Shown in pieces: positions 9,156 to 18,013 of a stretch of DNA of 36,965 bases. The stretch comes from Nitrosomonas sp. UBA6494 (GTDB taxonomy: Bacteria; Pseudomonadota; Gammaproteobacteria; Burkholderiales; Nitrosomonadaceae): positions 3,208 to 40,172 of the forward strand of contig DJMI01000056.1 in assembly GCA_002435335.1 (NCBI GenBank), in the 5' to 3' direction. The position numbers were made by a program, and so were the translations under genes. Under the pieces are notes generated by a model, which saw nothing but the letters and a program-made list of their open reading frames with translations, was not told the origin of the DNA and did not search any database. How positions within the stretch are numbered: position 1 is the stretch's first letter; each line of letters opens with the position of its first letter.

Positions 9156-9653
9156 GTGAAAAGTTCATTGTTAAACCTACTATATACAAGTGTTTTCGCT
9201 ATCACAATAACGACTACAGTGGTTCGAGCTTCAGATGTTTTTGTTCATGATATTTTTTCTCACGCCGTACTGAATTTGCCTTTTGAGTTCAGAAGCACTG
9301 AACCTTGGGTTAGGTTTATCAGTACGCAGGAAGAATGGGAGTCATTTTATACTGAGTTAATTTATGGCAATTTAGGAAATACTGAATTCTTACTTCCAGA
9401 GATAGACTTCGAGAATTATCAAATGATTGCTGGAGGAGTGGGATTTCAGAGTACAGGAGGATTCCAATTAGTAATTGAGAAAGTATATGAAAATAGTAAT
9501 GGCTTATTTGTGGATATTCTTTTTGTTACGCCAGGAAAATATTGTGGAGTAACAACGGCATCTAGTTACCCGTCTGCTGCCATTTTAATTAAGAAAACAG
9601 ATAAACCATCAAAGATTTCTGTTACAAATATCGTTAAGGAGTGCCCCTTTTAA
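9156..9653 (+). CDS. Exported protein with PrcB-C-like domain
   Basis: I choose GTG at 9156 (165 residues) over the ATG at 9123 because GAGGAG at 9144-9149 is well placed for it and the product then starts directly with a signal peptide: a Lys, then a hydrophobic run, with likely cleavage after VVRA. The mature part has FISTQEEWESFYTEL, then LPEIDFENYQMIAGGVGF, then TGGFQLVIEKVYE. This pattern resembles the PrcB C-terminal domain of small exported proteins, whose function is not well known. Two cysteines (KYCGV and KECPF) could form a disulfide after export. It is followed by a 456-base gap before the surface-protein gene. Confidence 0.6.
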   Translation: MKSSLLNLLYTSVFAITITTTVVRASDVFVHDIFSHAVLNLPFEFRSTEPWVRFISTQEEWESFYTELIYGNLGNTEFLLPEIDFENYQMIAGGVGFQSTGGFQLVIEKVYENSNGLFVDILFVTPGKYCGVTTASSYPSAAILIKKTDKPSKISVTNIVKECPF

Positions 9654-10109
9654 GCTGAATTATTTCTAACTTCAGGATTGGCTTGCTCTGATAATTAGTG
9701 CAATAAAAACATGTTGTTACTTTCATTTCTGGGTTTGAGTATTGATTGAGTTACATGCAACAATAAATACTCTTATGATAAATAGGGTAAGATTCTCAAA
9801 TTATCTGAAGTGTTGAATTTCATGGCTTTTTTGAGATAGATCAAATTAGCCGTTTTTCTAACTTTGTATTCTACTGATTGCCTCATAGGACTCATAGTAA
9901 CCCAGTCAAACTGATCAAAAGCGATTTCGGTTAACCAATTATCCAATAAGGAGTCGGCTGTATGACACAAGAAACCAAGCAACTCACCACAGTAATGCAC
10001 GAGCTATAATTTGACGCTCAACATCATTCTCTTCTGTCACGGGATACTACGCGAAAAAAGTCGCGCGTCGCAGGTTAGCATTGGATATTAAAAATAAGGA
10101 TTAATAAAT
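9654..10109. other. Gene-poor spacer before the surface-protein gene
   Basis: 456 bases with no convincing gene. A minus-strand frame of 75 codons (9773-10000, GTG start) encodes aromatic-rich sequence including FDQFDWVTMSPMRQ, but it lacks a ribosome-binding site and could be a relic of a gene fragment. An AAGGA ribosome-binding site stands about ten bases before the ATG at 10110. No clear terminator was found. Confidence 0.4.
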
Positions 10110-12836
10110 ATGATCATTCCTACCCAACAACAAATGTCTATCCTTCAGCTTGCTCAGGCAATGTTCAATGCTGCCCCTGGTTCTGTATACTTAAACGAAG
10201 GCGATTCCATTCTGACATCTGGCACTCAGTTGTCTTCATTGGCTCAGGCCTTGGCTGGCAGCATGGCATTTTTTGGCAGGGATTACTCTAGCACACTTAC
10301 ACCTACTCAATTTTCTGAAGCGTTGGCTTATGACTTGGTGGGCGACTCTGTATCTACAGAAAATAAATCTCTGCTAATTAACTATATCATCAACAAAATA
10401 GCCACGGGTTCCACTAAGGACGGGATAATTCAGGAGCTTATACAAGCTCTTTATTCAGTCCCTACTACAAACCCTGATTGGGGAGTGGCCTCTGCAAATC
10501 ACATTAAAAATAGCGTTACCAAGATCGTTGAGAACTTGGTGGAAAATACAGTTCTACCGCAAAATAAAGATCTTGTAATCGATTACATTTCACAAGAAAT
10601 AATTGCCGGGAAAAGTTTTGGAACAATGATTGGATGGAGCATATCTGCTCTTGATAATATAAATCATGATGATCCTATCTGGGGCGATGCAGCAGCGTTG
10701 TTTGACAATCGCATTGAAGTTTCAAAGTACTACTCCATAGAGAAGGGTGGCGCAGTCACTGATTTGGCTATGCTGCAGACCATTCTGTCCGGCGTGACAG
10801 CTGATGTTGCCACCGTTGCAGCAGCAAAAACTGCTATTGATATTTTGATTGATGGCCATGTGTTGGACGGGAAGGTTGTCGACGGTTATATTGCAAATGC
10901 TACTGTTTTTGCTGATGAGAATGGTGATGGTATCTGGAATGAAGGGGAAGCCAAAACCACCACCGATGAGAAAGGCAATTTCTTTCTTGAAGGTGCAAAA
11001 GGAGCAATTATTGCCACTGGTGGAACAGACATCAGTTCTGGAAAGAGTTTTGTTGGTATCCTAAAAGCTCCTGAGGGATCTACTGTAATCAATCCACTGA
11101 CGACACTGCAGCAAGCTTTTATAGCTAACGGCTACACTGCCGATGAAGCAAAAAGCGCTGTTGGAAAAGCACTAGGATTCGATGTTAGCAATATCGATCT
11201 GATAACCTTCGATCCACTGGCGGTTGCATTTGATACAAGCGCCAGCGATGAAGATCGAATGCTTGCCATCAACATTCAAGCTGAAGCTACGAAGTTAATA
11301 AACTTCTTAATTGTTTCCTCAAAAGCACTGATTGGAGCGGCCGGGGGAATAGATAATCTTTCTGTGAATCAGGCTGTTGATGCTTTGCTTGAATCAATGA
11401 TTAATGCCATTGAAAACAACCCTGAAGGCGAAGCTGATTTCACCGATCCAGATTTTATTGCAGAAATCATCAACGGAAGTATCGTTGCAGCAAATGATCC
11501 TGACCTGACAGCGGTTGCCGAAAAGATTGAAGATATTCAGGATGATCTTGCTACCATATTGGCTGATAGCGCGAAAAATATCGATGAAGCGCTTTCTGGA
11601 GATGATATTTTCGCAATTCTGGCTCAGTTTAGCCAGATATCTTCCTTTGCTCAGGATTCAATGGCTGAAACGATAGAATCCGCTGCTGAAGACGGTGATC
11701 TGGGTAATCTAATCGATGATTTTACCGGTGATGCCGCAGACGAAGCGTGGGCCTCAGAAACTATTTTAGATCTGGACCCTGATAGCGAAGAAGATGCCGA
11801 AGCAATCGACGATGCAAACGATCACATCGCAGATGACTCTGATACAACTGCTCCAATCCTTATTTCTAGCGACCCATCTGACGACGAAATAAATGTCGCA
11901 GTCAATAGTAACATCAGGCTAAATTTCAGTGAATCCGTCATGGCTGGTTCTGGTAATATCATTATCAGCGATGGCACCGATACCCGCACCATCGCTATAG
12001 ATGATACTAGCCAGATCACCATCAGCGGTAAGACTGTACGAATCAATCCGATTAGCAATCTAAACTCAGACACTACTTATTATGTCAAGATTACTTCCGG
12101 AGCAATTACCGATACTAGTGGTAATTCGTTTGCTGGTATAAAAAATACTACCAAACTTAACTTCAGCACCACTGACACAATTGCGCCAGTATTCGATCCT
12201 TTAGGAAGCAATCCGCAAGATAATGGAACAATTGAGGTTAATGAAACAATCACGTTGTATTTTAATGAAGCCATAGACTCAACCTCATCCGATCTGTCCA
12301 AGGTTTATCTAAAAGATGTAGCAACCGATACGCTGGTTGATGCCACAATTTCGGTATCCAAAGATGGTGGCTTGTCCATCGACCCAACAGGCAATCTATC
12401 GCCGGATACCGAATACTACGTCACTTGGGATGCCGATGCGCTGGCAGATGAGAGTGGTAACTATGTCGCTGCCGTTACTGACGAAACTACTTTTAATTTT
12501 ACTGCCACTGATACAACAGCGCCAGCAAATGATGGTTCTGGTTTATTAACTCAAAATGATGATGGCAGTGGTGGAACAGCCGATGCTGGCGATGATCTTG
12601 TACTGACTTTCACTGAGCCAATTGGTAACAAAACGATTGTTGAGTCATTCTTCAATACGGATGATATCTACGGTGCAACCGGAACCCGGGCTACTGTGCT
12701 CTGGTCAAGCAACGATACAATTCTGACTGTCACGTTGGGTACCGGAGAACTATATGATGCAGGAACACCGATTACACTTGTCGGCGTCGAGGATCTTGTC
12801 GGCAATGCTGCGGATATTACGTTTTCGTTTGTTTGA
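10110..12836 (+). CDS. Large Ig-like (SbsA/Big_5-type) repeat protein, probably surface or secreted
   Basis: A 908-residue, strongly acidic, Ala/Asp/Thr-rich protein almost without Cys. Residues 1-250 are helical and resemble N-terminal regions of large betaproteobacterial surface proteins. Residues 255-330 form a carrier-like beta domain with a perfect EF-hand-type calcium loop, DENGDGIWNEGE (269-280). Residues 370-575 are helical and end in a very acidic Asp/Glu stretch. Three tandem Ig-like domains follow at about 578-690, 690-802 and 802-908; the first two open with (T)TAP and IAP blocks and contain S/TDTTYYV or PDTEYYV. There is no N-terminal signal peptide and no RTX tail, so type I secretion or a non-classical route is possible but unproven. 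Adhesion or S-layer-like binding is inferred from domain type only. Confidence 0.7.
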   Translation: MIIPTQQQMSILQLAQAMFNAAPGSVYLNEGDSILTSGTQLSSLAQALAGSMAFFGRDYSSTLTPTQFSEALAYDLVGDSVSTENKSLLINYIINKIATGSTKDGIIQELIQALYSVPTTNPDWGVASANHIKNSVTKIVENLVENTVLPQNKDLVIDYISQEIIAGKSFGTMIGWSISALDNINHDDPIWGDAAALFDNRIEVSKYYSIEKGGAVTDLAMLQTILSGVTADVATVAAAKTAIDILIDGHVLDGKVVDGYIANATVFADENGDGIWNEGEAKTTTDEKGNFFLEGAKGAIIATGGTDISSGKSFVGILKAPEGSTVINPLTTLQQAFIANGYTADEAKSAVGKALGFDVSNIDLITFDPLAVAFDTSASDEDRMLAINIQAEATKLINFLIVSSKALIGAAGGIDNLSVNQAVDALLESMINAIENNPEGEADFTDPDFIAEIINGSIVAANDPDLTAVAEKIEDIQDDLATILADSAKNIDEALSGDDIFAILAQFSQISSFAQDSMAETIESAAEDGDLGNLIDDFTGDAADEAWASETILDLDPDSEEDAEAIDDANDHIADDSDTTAPILISSDPSDDEINVAVNSNIRLNFSESVMAGSGNIIISDGTDTRTIAIDDTSQITISGKTVRINPISNLNSDTTYYVKITSGAITDTSGNSFAGIKNTTKLNFSTTDTIAPVFDPLGSNPQDNGTIEVNETITLYFNEAIDSTSSDLSKVYLKDVATDTLVDATISVSKDGGLSIDPTGNLSPDTEYYVTWDADALADESGNYVAAVTDETTFNFTATDTTAPANDGSGLLTQNDDGSGGTADAGDDLVLTFTEPIGNKTIVESFFNTDDIYGATGTRATVLWSSNDTILTVTLGTGELYDAGTPITLVGVEDLVGNAADITFSFV

Positions 12837-13070
12837 CCATCAAAAGAGCCGAGACCAGTTTATTTTACTTAGCTTTTTCTCAAAAGTATCAGCGTTAAAC
12901 GGTCAATGAGGTCAATTCTGATACAGTAAATTTCGTGAGCAATGTTGGACATCATACAAGATACCAAGCTTGAGGAATTCCCTGAGCCTTCGTGCTGGAA
13001 TTTGATATTTCTCATTAAATCTGCTGTTAATACAATGCTTAAGAATACTATATGCACTTAAAAAACATTA

Positions 13071-14360
13071 ATGGTAATTGATAAGAATTCACCTACGGAA
13101 CTACTGCGCATGGCAGTGCAATGCCAGCGGCATAGGAAATTTCATGAAGCTGAGAATTTCTGCAACCAGATACTCTCCGTCATACCTTATCATTCAGAGA
13201 CGCTGAATCTGCTCGCTATCATTCTTGCCCAGACAGGGCGTTATCAAGCCGCCAATAGCTACTTCACTCAAGCACTTGAACGTTACCCTGAGCGTGCCGA
13301 TTTTCATGGCAACTTTGCCAATGCATTACTGGAACAAGGGAATGTTGATAAAGCGATTGAATTAAGCTGGCGATCAATCACGCTCGATCCGACTCGAGCA
13401 GAAGTCCATAATATATTAGGGAGTGCTTTACTTTCACAGAATCAAGCAGAAAATGCCATTAAAAGTTTTTATAACGCATTAAAACTTCAACCTTCTTATC
13501 CGCAGGCGCTTAATAACCTCGGAAACGCCTTGCAAAAGTTGAATCGAATGGATGAAGCAATTAAATCTTATCGACACGCACTGGCATTAAAACCTGATTA
13601 TCCCGATGCTCTTAATAATTTAGGACAGGCACTAAAAGCAGCAGAAGAAATGGAGGAGGCGTATCAATGCTTTCAGCAAGCATTGAAATTGCGTCCAGAT
13701 TTTTCCAAAGCAGCAACTGGTCTTTTTGAAGTTAATCCAACATGGATGATGCCACTTGAAGGATCACGGCTACTTCTACGCCGCTATGATGCACAAGATG
13801 CTGCTTATCTGCATACCTTATTTCGAGATAAGGACTTCATGATGCTTTATAACCGCACTATCTCTCATCACCAAAAATTTGAAGAGATCAGCAAAAAACT
13901 GAATCAGGCCTATAAAACTCATCCATGCAAATCAAGAACTGTCGACTGGATTATTTCCAGAAGTACTGATCAGCAAGTCATCGGTATTGCCAATCTAGTT
14001 GATATACAATTTAATCATCGCCGCGCCGAATTTATGATCGGCATCCCCAAACTTGCAGATCGTGCCAGTGGTGCAGGATTGGAGGCTTCATTATTAATAC
14101 TTGATTATGCCTTTAATAAAGTAAGGCTAAATAAATTAACCACTATAGTATATGGTGATAATTTATCATCTCAGAATAATACATTGGCACTCGGTTTTGT
14201 GCAGGAAAGTCACCTCAGGGAACAGCTCTTGGAGCCCATTAGTGGGAAATTTCTTGATCTATATGGGAATGGAATGACACTTAGTGATTTTCGTGCAAAC
14301 AAACGATTATCAAGGCTTTCAATGCATTTGCTTAGAAGAGACATAACACAACCGTGTTAA
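13071..14360 (+). CDS. TPR-GNAT fusion: tetratricopeptide repeats with RimJ/RimL-type N-acetyltransferase
   Basis: A 429-residue protein. Residues 8-217 are about six 34-residue TPR repeats, with the classical pattern clearest in ALNNLGNALQKLNRMDEAIK and ALNNLGQALKAAEEMEEAYQ. Residues 228-400 are a GNAT domain of the RimJ/RimL type: LEGSRLLLRRYDAQDAAYL begins it, IGIANLVDIQFNHRRAEFMI and the SGAGLEA segment mark the acetyl-CoA region, and LNKLTTIVYGDNLSSQNN is the family's typical C-terminal strand-helix. The fusion suggests acetylation of a protein partner held by the TPRs. It lies 234 bases downstream of the surface-protein gene on the same strand, so that protein is a candidate partner (inference). 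No good ribosome-binding site precedes ATG 13071. Confidence 0.8.
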   Translation: MVIDKNSPTELLRMAVQCQRHRKFHEAENFCNQILSVIPYHSETLNLLAIILAQTGRYQAANSYFTQALERYPERADFHGNFANALLEQGNVDKAIELSWRSITLDPTRAEVHNILGSALLSQNQAENAIKSFYNALKLQPSYPQALNNLGNALQKLNRMDEAIKSYRHALALKPDYPDALNNLGQALKAAEEMEEAYQCFQQALKLRPDFSKAATGLFEVNPTWMMPLEGSRLLLRRYDAQDAAYLHTLFRDKDFMMLYNRTISHHQKFEEISKKLNQAYKTHPCKSRTVDWIISRSTDQQVIGIANLVDIQFNHRRAEFMIGIPKLADRASGAGLEASLLILDYAFNKVRLNKLTTIVYGDNLSSQNNTLALGFVQESHLREQLLEPISGKFLDLYGNGMTLSDFRANKRLSRLSMHLLRRDITQPC

Positions 14361-14487
14361 ACGAGCAAAAATTACCGGTTTAGACTAATAAATAAAATAA
14401 GAACCAGAAATCCACATTTCAAATTGACGCCGGAACAGTAAGGAGAATCCGTTTGGGCCCCATTTGTTTTCCGGCAATTTTTGGTGC

Positions 14488-14715
14488 TCAATTTTTGTCA
14501 TTTTGGTGACAAGACTTAATCCAGGCATTCAAGTCTTCCTCAAGAATTCCTACGCTTCTTGGTCCAAACCGATTCAACCGAGGGAATGAGGGGTCATGCC
14601 TGGAGGATTTTGGGGAAAGCTTGTCATACAGCCAACTACGAGATCTACCCCCCAAACGATGGCAGACCTCGATTATTGGTAGTATTTTTGCAGCGGTAGT
14701 GGTGTCGTTCGGCAT
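14488..14715 (-). CDS. AlpA-family excisionase/transcriptional regulator (first copy)
   Basis: A 75-residue MerR/excisionase-like winged-helix protein of the AlpA type, used by P4-like satellites to activate excision. The HTH core is LPIIEVCHRLGGRSRSWLYD, followed by FPRLNRFGPRSVG and the typical C-terminal EEDLNAWIKS. A strong AGGAG ribosome-binding site lies six bases upstream of the ATG at 14715 on the minus strand. It converges with the TPR-GNAT gene. Together with the second AlpA-like gene at 36368-36574 it suggests that the island may be a composite of two elements. Confidence 0.82.
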   Translation of the reverse strand: MPNDTTTAAKILPIIEVCHRLGGRSRSWLYDKLSPKSSRHDPSFPRLNRFGPRSVGILEEDLNAWIKSCHQNDKN

Positions 14716-15083
14716 ATTTTTCTCCTATATAAAAATTGAATAATTTGTATGGAGGAGTATTTCTGATTTCGATAATTTATAGGGTTTATTATCTGTGTAT
14801 AAAATTTTACTGCCAGCTCATAAATGTCAAACTAGTTCTTATTTCTTTGTCAATGTAGTTCAACTATCTGATTTGTAAGATGTCTATAAAATTTGCTTAA
14901 TGCCTGAAAGTATTGGATATTAACCCAATCATTACGCATAACCTATTCACTCCCAAAGCGACCAAATTTGTATCGGCACTGATGCCAACAATCATCATTT
15001 ACACCGGAATTCCGCTGGGTTACACATATAACAACTGAAAATTAGGCCAACCTGACATTCACTCGCCAAATTTCACCCATTCG

Positions 15084-15118
15084 AGAGCCATCGACCAATC
15101 AAAGTCGCTGGCTCTTTT
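15084..15118 (+). terminator. Hairpin with T-run, upstream leader hairpin 1
   Basis: agagccatcgac (15084-15095) pairs with gtcgctggctct (15104-15115) with one mismatch, an 8-base loop and a short T-run. No plus-strand gene lies directly upstream, so it probably acts as a leader attenuator or ends an unannotated small transcript. Confidence 0.6.
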
Positions 15119-15381
15119 CATTTTCAGGTGAAAAAACATACGTCGATGATTGATTTCTAGCTTAGAAAGCACCTTTTTTTCTGCCAAACCGCAATTTCTT
15201 TGCATTTGAATTTTTTTGAATTACATATATACAACCTGAGGGTGTACTTTCTGGTTACCTTTTGCAGCCATTCTTTCTGTCTTTGAGTGCAGGAAGCGCA
15301 GTGATGTCCATTGCTGACGATCAAGTTTTCTAACTCAATCAATCCACCCCTTCGCATTTCAAACAACAAATCATTCACCCC

Positions 15382-15414
15382 CCGCCTCAGCCTTGGTTGA
15401 TGGCGGCTTTTTTT
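15382..15414 (+). terminator. Strong hairpin with T7 run ahead of the zinc-knuckle gene
   Basis: ccgcctcagcc (15382-15392) pairs with ggttga-t-ggcgg (15395-15406), with one bulged base, and is followed after one C by seven T (15408-15414). This is the canonical form of an intrinsic terminator, placed about 70 bases before the next start codon. Confidence 0.65.
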
Positions 15415-15484
15415 GCCGTTTTCGCCATAGAGAGCGGTTTTCAGTTCTAAAACCCAAGCATTACATAACAAAGGAGTTTTTATT

Positions 15485-15769
15485 ATGAGTATTTCATGTC
15501 CGCTGTGTTCATCTGCCCGAATTCGCACTAAGAATTACGGCAGTAAAGCCGGTGCTGCTATTGGCACCGTTGCTGGCGCTGCCAGAGGTGCCGCCATTGG
15601 GGCAGCCGCCGGACCGGTTGGCATCATCGCTGGAGCCTTGATGGGTGGCTTGTTTGGCGGTGCGGCAGGTGGTGCTGTAGGTTCTCGCATCGGTAAATCA
15701 GTCGATGACAACATTCTGGATAACTATGAATGCATGGATTGCAGTTACACCTTCGGTAGGAATCGCTGA
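15485..15769 (+). CDS. Small zinc-knuckle / glycine-zipper membrane-type protein
   Basis: A 94-residue protein with an AAGGAG ribosome-binding site and ATG at 15485. Two CxxC knuckles sit at the extreme ends, CPLC (5-8) and CMDC (83-86), together able to form one zinc ribbon. Between them, residues 19-70 are a Gly/Ala-rich glycine-zipper segment (for example GAAIGAAAGPVGIIAGALMG) able to form one or two transmembrane helices. The architecture amounts to a zinc ribbon with a membrane hairpin inserted into it. I do not recognise a characterised homologue. It is the first gene of the hairpin-separated module and is flanked by terminator-like structures on both sides. Confidence 0.75.
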   Translation: MSISCPLCSSARIRTKNYGSKAGAAIGTVAGAARGAAIGAAAGPVGIIAGALMGGLFGGAAGGAVGSRIGKSVDDNILDNYECMDCSYTFGRNR

Positions 15770-15787
15770 TGCAGATCATCAGTCGTT

Positions 15788-15828
15788 AAAACCAAATCCC
15801 GCGCTTCGCCTTTGATCGCGTTGGTTTT
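15788..15828 (+). terminator. Hairpin between zinc-knuckle gene and DUF932 gene
   Basis: aaaaccaa (15788-15795) pairs with ttggtttt (15821-15828), and an inner cgcg/cgcg pairing (15800-15803 with 15817-15820) strengthens it. It lies 19 bases after the zinc-knuckle stop and about 88 bases before the DUF932 start. A smaller hairpin, actcc/ggagt with T-run, follows at about 15875-15892. Confidence 0.6.
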
Positions 15829-15915
15829 TATATAGCTTCAATTACTTTCGTCTACTTCATCTCCCCAACACACTCCATTCTGGAGTTTTGTTCACTATAA
15901 AAAAGGAAATCAATC

Positions 15916-16890
15916 ATGGCACATGAACTGGCAACAGCAAATGACATGGCCTATGTCGGGGAAACTCCCTGGCATGGCCTTGGCAATAAATTACCCAAAA
16001 ATCAGCCCATCGAAGTCTGGCAGAAGGCCGCTGGTATGGATTTTGAAATCAAGCAAACAGAAGTATTGTTCAACTCCGCCGGCGGCAATGACGGCAACCT
16101 GCTCAATTTGCGCAGCAACCCGGATGCAACGGTACTGTATCGTAGTGACAATAATGAACCATTGTCGGTTGTGTCGAAGCGCTACAAAGTGGTACAGCCT
16201 AAAGACATACTCGGCTTTTATCGCGACCTTGTTGCTGTCGGTGGTTTTGAATTGGAAACAGCAGGCGTACTAAAAGGTGGCAAGAAACTGTGGGCATTGG
16301 CCAAAACCGGACAGGAAACGCTGCTACCCGGTCTCGACAAGGTAAAAGCCTATCTGCTGCTGGCCACGTCCTGCGACGGAAGCCTTGCCACAACTGCCCA
16401 GTTCACCAGTGTCAGGGTGGTATGCAACAACACCCTTCAAATGGCTGTTGGTGAAAACAAAGGCGCTATCCGGGTTCCGCACTCCACTACCTTCGACCCT
16501 GCTGCAGTAAAACAGGAGCTTGGTTTAGGTCTATCGTCATGGGAAACATTCATGGCCAGTATCAAGGCGCTGTCCAATCGTCCGGTGAGCAAATTCGAGG
16601 CTATGTCGTATCTCGTCAATGTGCTGGGCGATCCCGCACTGCCACTCGACGAGCAATCCAACCAGAAAGCGATCCAGGCAGTTTACGGTCTCTACTCCGG
16701 AGAAGGCAGGGGCAGCAAATTGCAATCCGCAAACGGCACGGCGTGGGGCTTGATCAACGGTGTGACGGAATATGTCGACTCGCATCGCCGCGCAAGAAAT
16801 CAGGACTACCGGCTCGACAGTGCATGGTTCGGACAAGGTGCACAAATCAAGGGAAAGGCATTCGAGCAGGCGATGGCGCTGGTGGCATAA
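15916..16890 (+). CDS. DUF932 / phage-plasmid-like protein (TIGR03299 type)
   Basis: A 324-residue protein of the DUF932 family found in phages, plasmids and integrative elements; the function is unknown, though genomic association with recombination genes is common. Recognisable features are the N-terminal TPWHGLGNKLPKN motif, VVSKRYKVVQP, a central KKLWALAKT segment, TSVRVVCNNTLQMAV and the C-terminal NGTAWGLINGVTEYVDSHRR. The ribosome-binding site AAGGAA precedes ATG 15916. It sits between the small zinc-knuckle gene and the YqaJ exonuclease. A role in DNA metabolism of the element, perhaps with the exonuclease, is inference from neighbourhood. Confidence 0.88.
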   Translation: MAHELATANDMAYVGETPWHGLGNKLPKNQPIEVWQKAAGMDFEIKQTEVLFNSAGGNDGNLLNLRSNPDATVLYRSDNNEPLSVVSKRYKVVQPKDILGFYRDLVAVGGFELETAGVLKGGKKLWALAKTGQETLLPGLDKVKAYLLLATSCDGSLATTAQFTSVRVVCNNTLQMAVGENKGAIRVPHSTTFDPAAVKQELGLGLSSWETFMASIKALSNRPVSKFEAMSYLVNVLGDPALPLDEQSNQKAIQAVYGLYSGEGRGSKLQSANGTAWGLINGVTEYVDSHRRARNQDYRLDSAWFGQGAQIKGKAFEQAMALVA

Positions 16891-16969
16891 CAACAAGTCT
16901 CTTTGGCCGAGCGGATTGGGACAATAAACTGACAACTCGGCACTATTGGTCTATGACCGCAACAGATCG

Positions 16970-16996
16970 CGCTCCGAGAGAATTTCTCTCGGGGCG
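16970..16996 (+). terminator. Hairpin between DUF932 gene and YqaJ gene
   Basis: cgctccgagag (16970-16980) pairs with ctctcggggcg (16986-16996), an 11-bp stem with one G-T wobble and a 5-base loop, followed by ttgttatttc. Only 26 bases separate it from the yqaJ start codon, leaving no room for a separate promoter after it. Confidence 0.65.
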
Positions 16997-17022
16997 TTGT
17001 TATTTCTATCGGGAGCATTCAA

Positions 17023-17991
17023 ATGAAGCGAAGAAACGCAGTGAGACTGGTTTCGACCAAGGATATCAGTCGGCATGAATGGCTGAATGTCCGAAGTGGC
17101 GGTATTGGCAGCAGTGATGCCGCCGCCTCGGTAGGCATTTCGCCTTACAAAAGCCCGCTTGAACTATGGCTGGAGAAAACAGGGCGACAAGAAGCATCAA
17201 ACCTGACAACCAATGAAGCCGTGTTCTGGGGAACAACCCTGGAACACATCATTGCCACTGTGTATGCCGAAAGAACCGGAGTGAAAATCAGGCGGCTCAA
17301 TGCCGTGCTGCAACACCCCGAATACCCCTTCATGCTGGCTAATCTGGATCGTGTCGTGCAACACCCGACGGACAACAACGGGATTCTTGAAGTTAAAACC
17401 GCCGGGGTTAATTCGGCTCGATTCTGGGAAGAAGGTGTACCGGATAGTTACCAGTGTCAGGTGTTGCACCAACTCGCTGTAACAGGCAGACAATGGTGCG
17501 ATGTGGCCGTGCTGATCGGAGGGCAGGATTTCAGGATGTATCGAATTACTCGTGATGAAGCCAAGATAGCAGACCTGATCCAGCGGGAAGAAAGATTCTG
17601 GCATTGCGTGACAGAGAATATACCGCCAGAAGTAGACGGATCAGAGTCCAGTGGCAGAGCCTTGGCCAGCATGTATCCGTCTGATAAGGGTGATGTAATC
17701 GATTACACGGATGATGTCGGTATGAACAAGTTATTTTCAGACTACTGGGCTTGTCGGCAGCAACGCGAATCAGCCGAAGTGCAGGAAGAGCTGCTTAAAC
17801 AGAAATTTCAGGAACGGCTGGGGTTTGCCAGCGGCGCGGTATTGGGTGATATCAGGATCAGTTGGCGCAAATCGAAGGATTCCATCATGACAGACTTTAA
17901 AAAACTGGCTGATGAAAATCCCGAGTTGGTGAAACTGTATGAAATCCCAAAGCCTGGCATACGACGGTTTTTAGTGCAAATCGGCAAGTAG
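17023..17991 (+). CDS. YqaJ-type viral recombinase / lambda-exonuclease-like nuclease
   Basis: A 322-residue PD-(D/E)xK exonuclease of the YqaJ family, the alkaline-exonuclease half of phage single-strand-annealing recombination. The N-terminal motif GGIGSSDAAASVGISPYKS is diagnostic. The active site is Asp109 in ANLDR, with Glu123 and Lys125 in ILEVKT, followed by the conserved Gln segment YQCQVLHQL (about 143-151). The GGGAG ribosome-binding site is close to ATG 17023. No annealing protein (Bet/RecT/Erf) is visible beside it, so a host or unrecognised partner would be needed; the adjacent DUF932 or Gp3-like proteins are possible substitutes (inference). Confidence 0.9.
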   Translation: MKRRNAVRLVSTKDISRHEWLNVRSGGIGSSDAAASVGISPYKSPLELWLEKTGRQEASNLTTNEAVFWGTTLEHIIATVYAERTGVKIRRLNAVLQHPEYPFMLANLDRVVQHPTDNNGILEVKTAGVNSARFWEEGVPDSYQCQVLHQLAVTGRQWCDVAVLIGGQDFRMYRITRDEAKIADLIQREERFWHCVTENIPPEVDGSESSGRALASMYPSDKGDVIDYTDDVGMNKLFSDYWACRQQRESAEVQEELLKQKFQERLGFASGAVLGDIRISWRKSKDSIMTDFKKLADENPELVKLYEIPKPGIRRFLVQIGK

Positions 17992-18013
17992 AGAAACATG
18001 GTTGTAATGCTGT

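Larger units (their letters stand above)
14716..15484. other. Regulatory gap upstream of the zinc-knuckle/DUF932/YqaJ module
   Basis: 769 bases with no well-supported gene. The left half is very AT-rich and presumably holds the promoters for the minus-strand alpA-like gene and the plus-strand module. Two terminator-like hairpins (15084-15118 and 15382-15414) lie in the right half and are listed separately; a third small inverted repeat, ggtttt/aaaacc, lies at about 15435-15452. A minus-strand frame (15157-15528) contains a Cys-rich stretch (HHCASC, later CNSKKFKC), but it has no ribosome-binding site and runs across both the second hairpin and the start of the next gene. Confidence 0.45.

Noticed and set aside
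9773..10000. Minus-strand 75-codon frame in the spacer before the surface-protein gene
   Set aside because: GTG start without ribosome-binding site and no recognised family; kept only as a possible relic in the spacer entry.
14363..14489. Imperfect inverted repeat gagcaaaaattaccgg versus ccggcaatttttggtgctc
   Set aside because: The match needs gaps, overlaps the end of the alpA-like gene and has no T-run in either direction, so I do not call ends of a small element or a terminator.
15157..15528. Minus-strand 123-codon frame with HHCASC and CNSKKFKC
   Set aside because: It crosses a strong terminator hairpin and the start of the zinc-knuckle gene, and has no ribosome-binding site; the shorter downstream part cannot be excluded but is unsupported.
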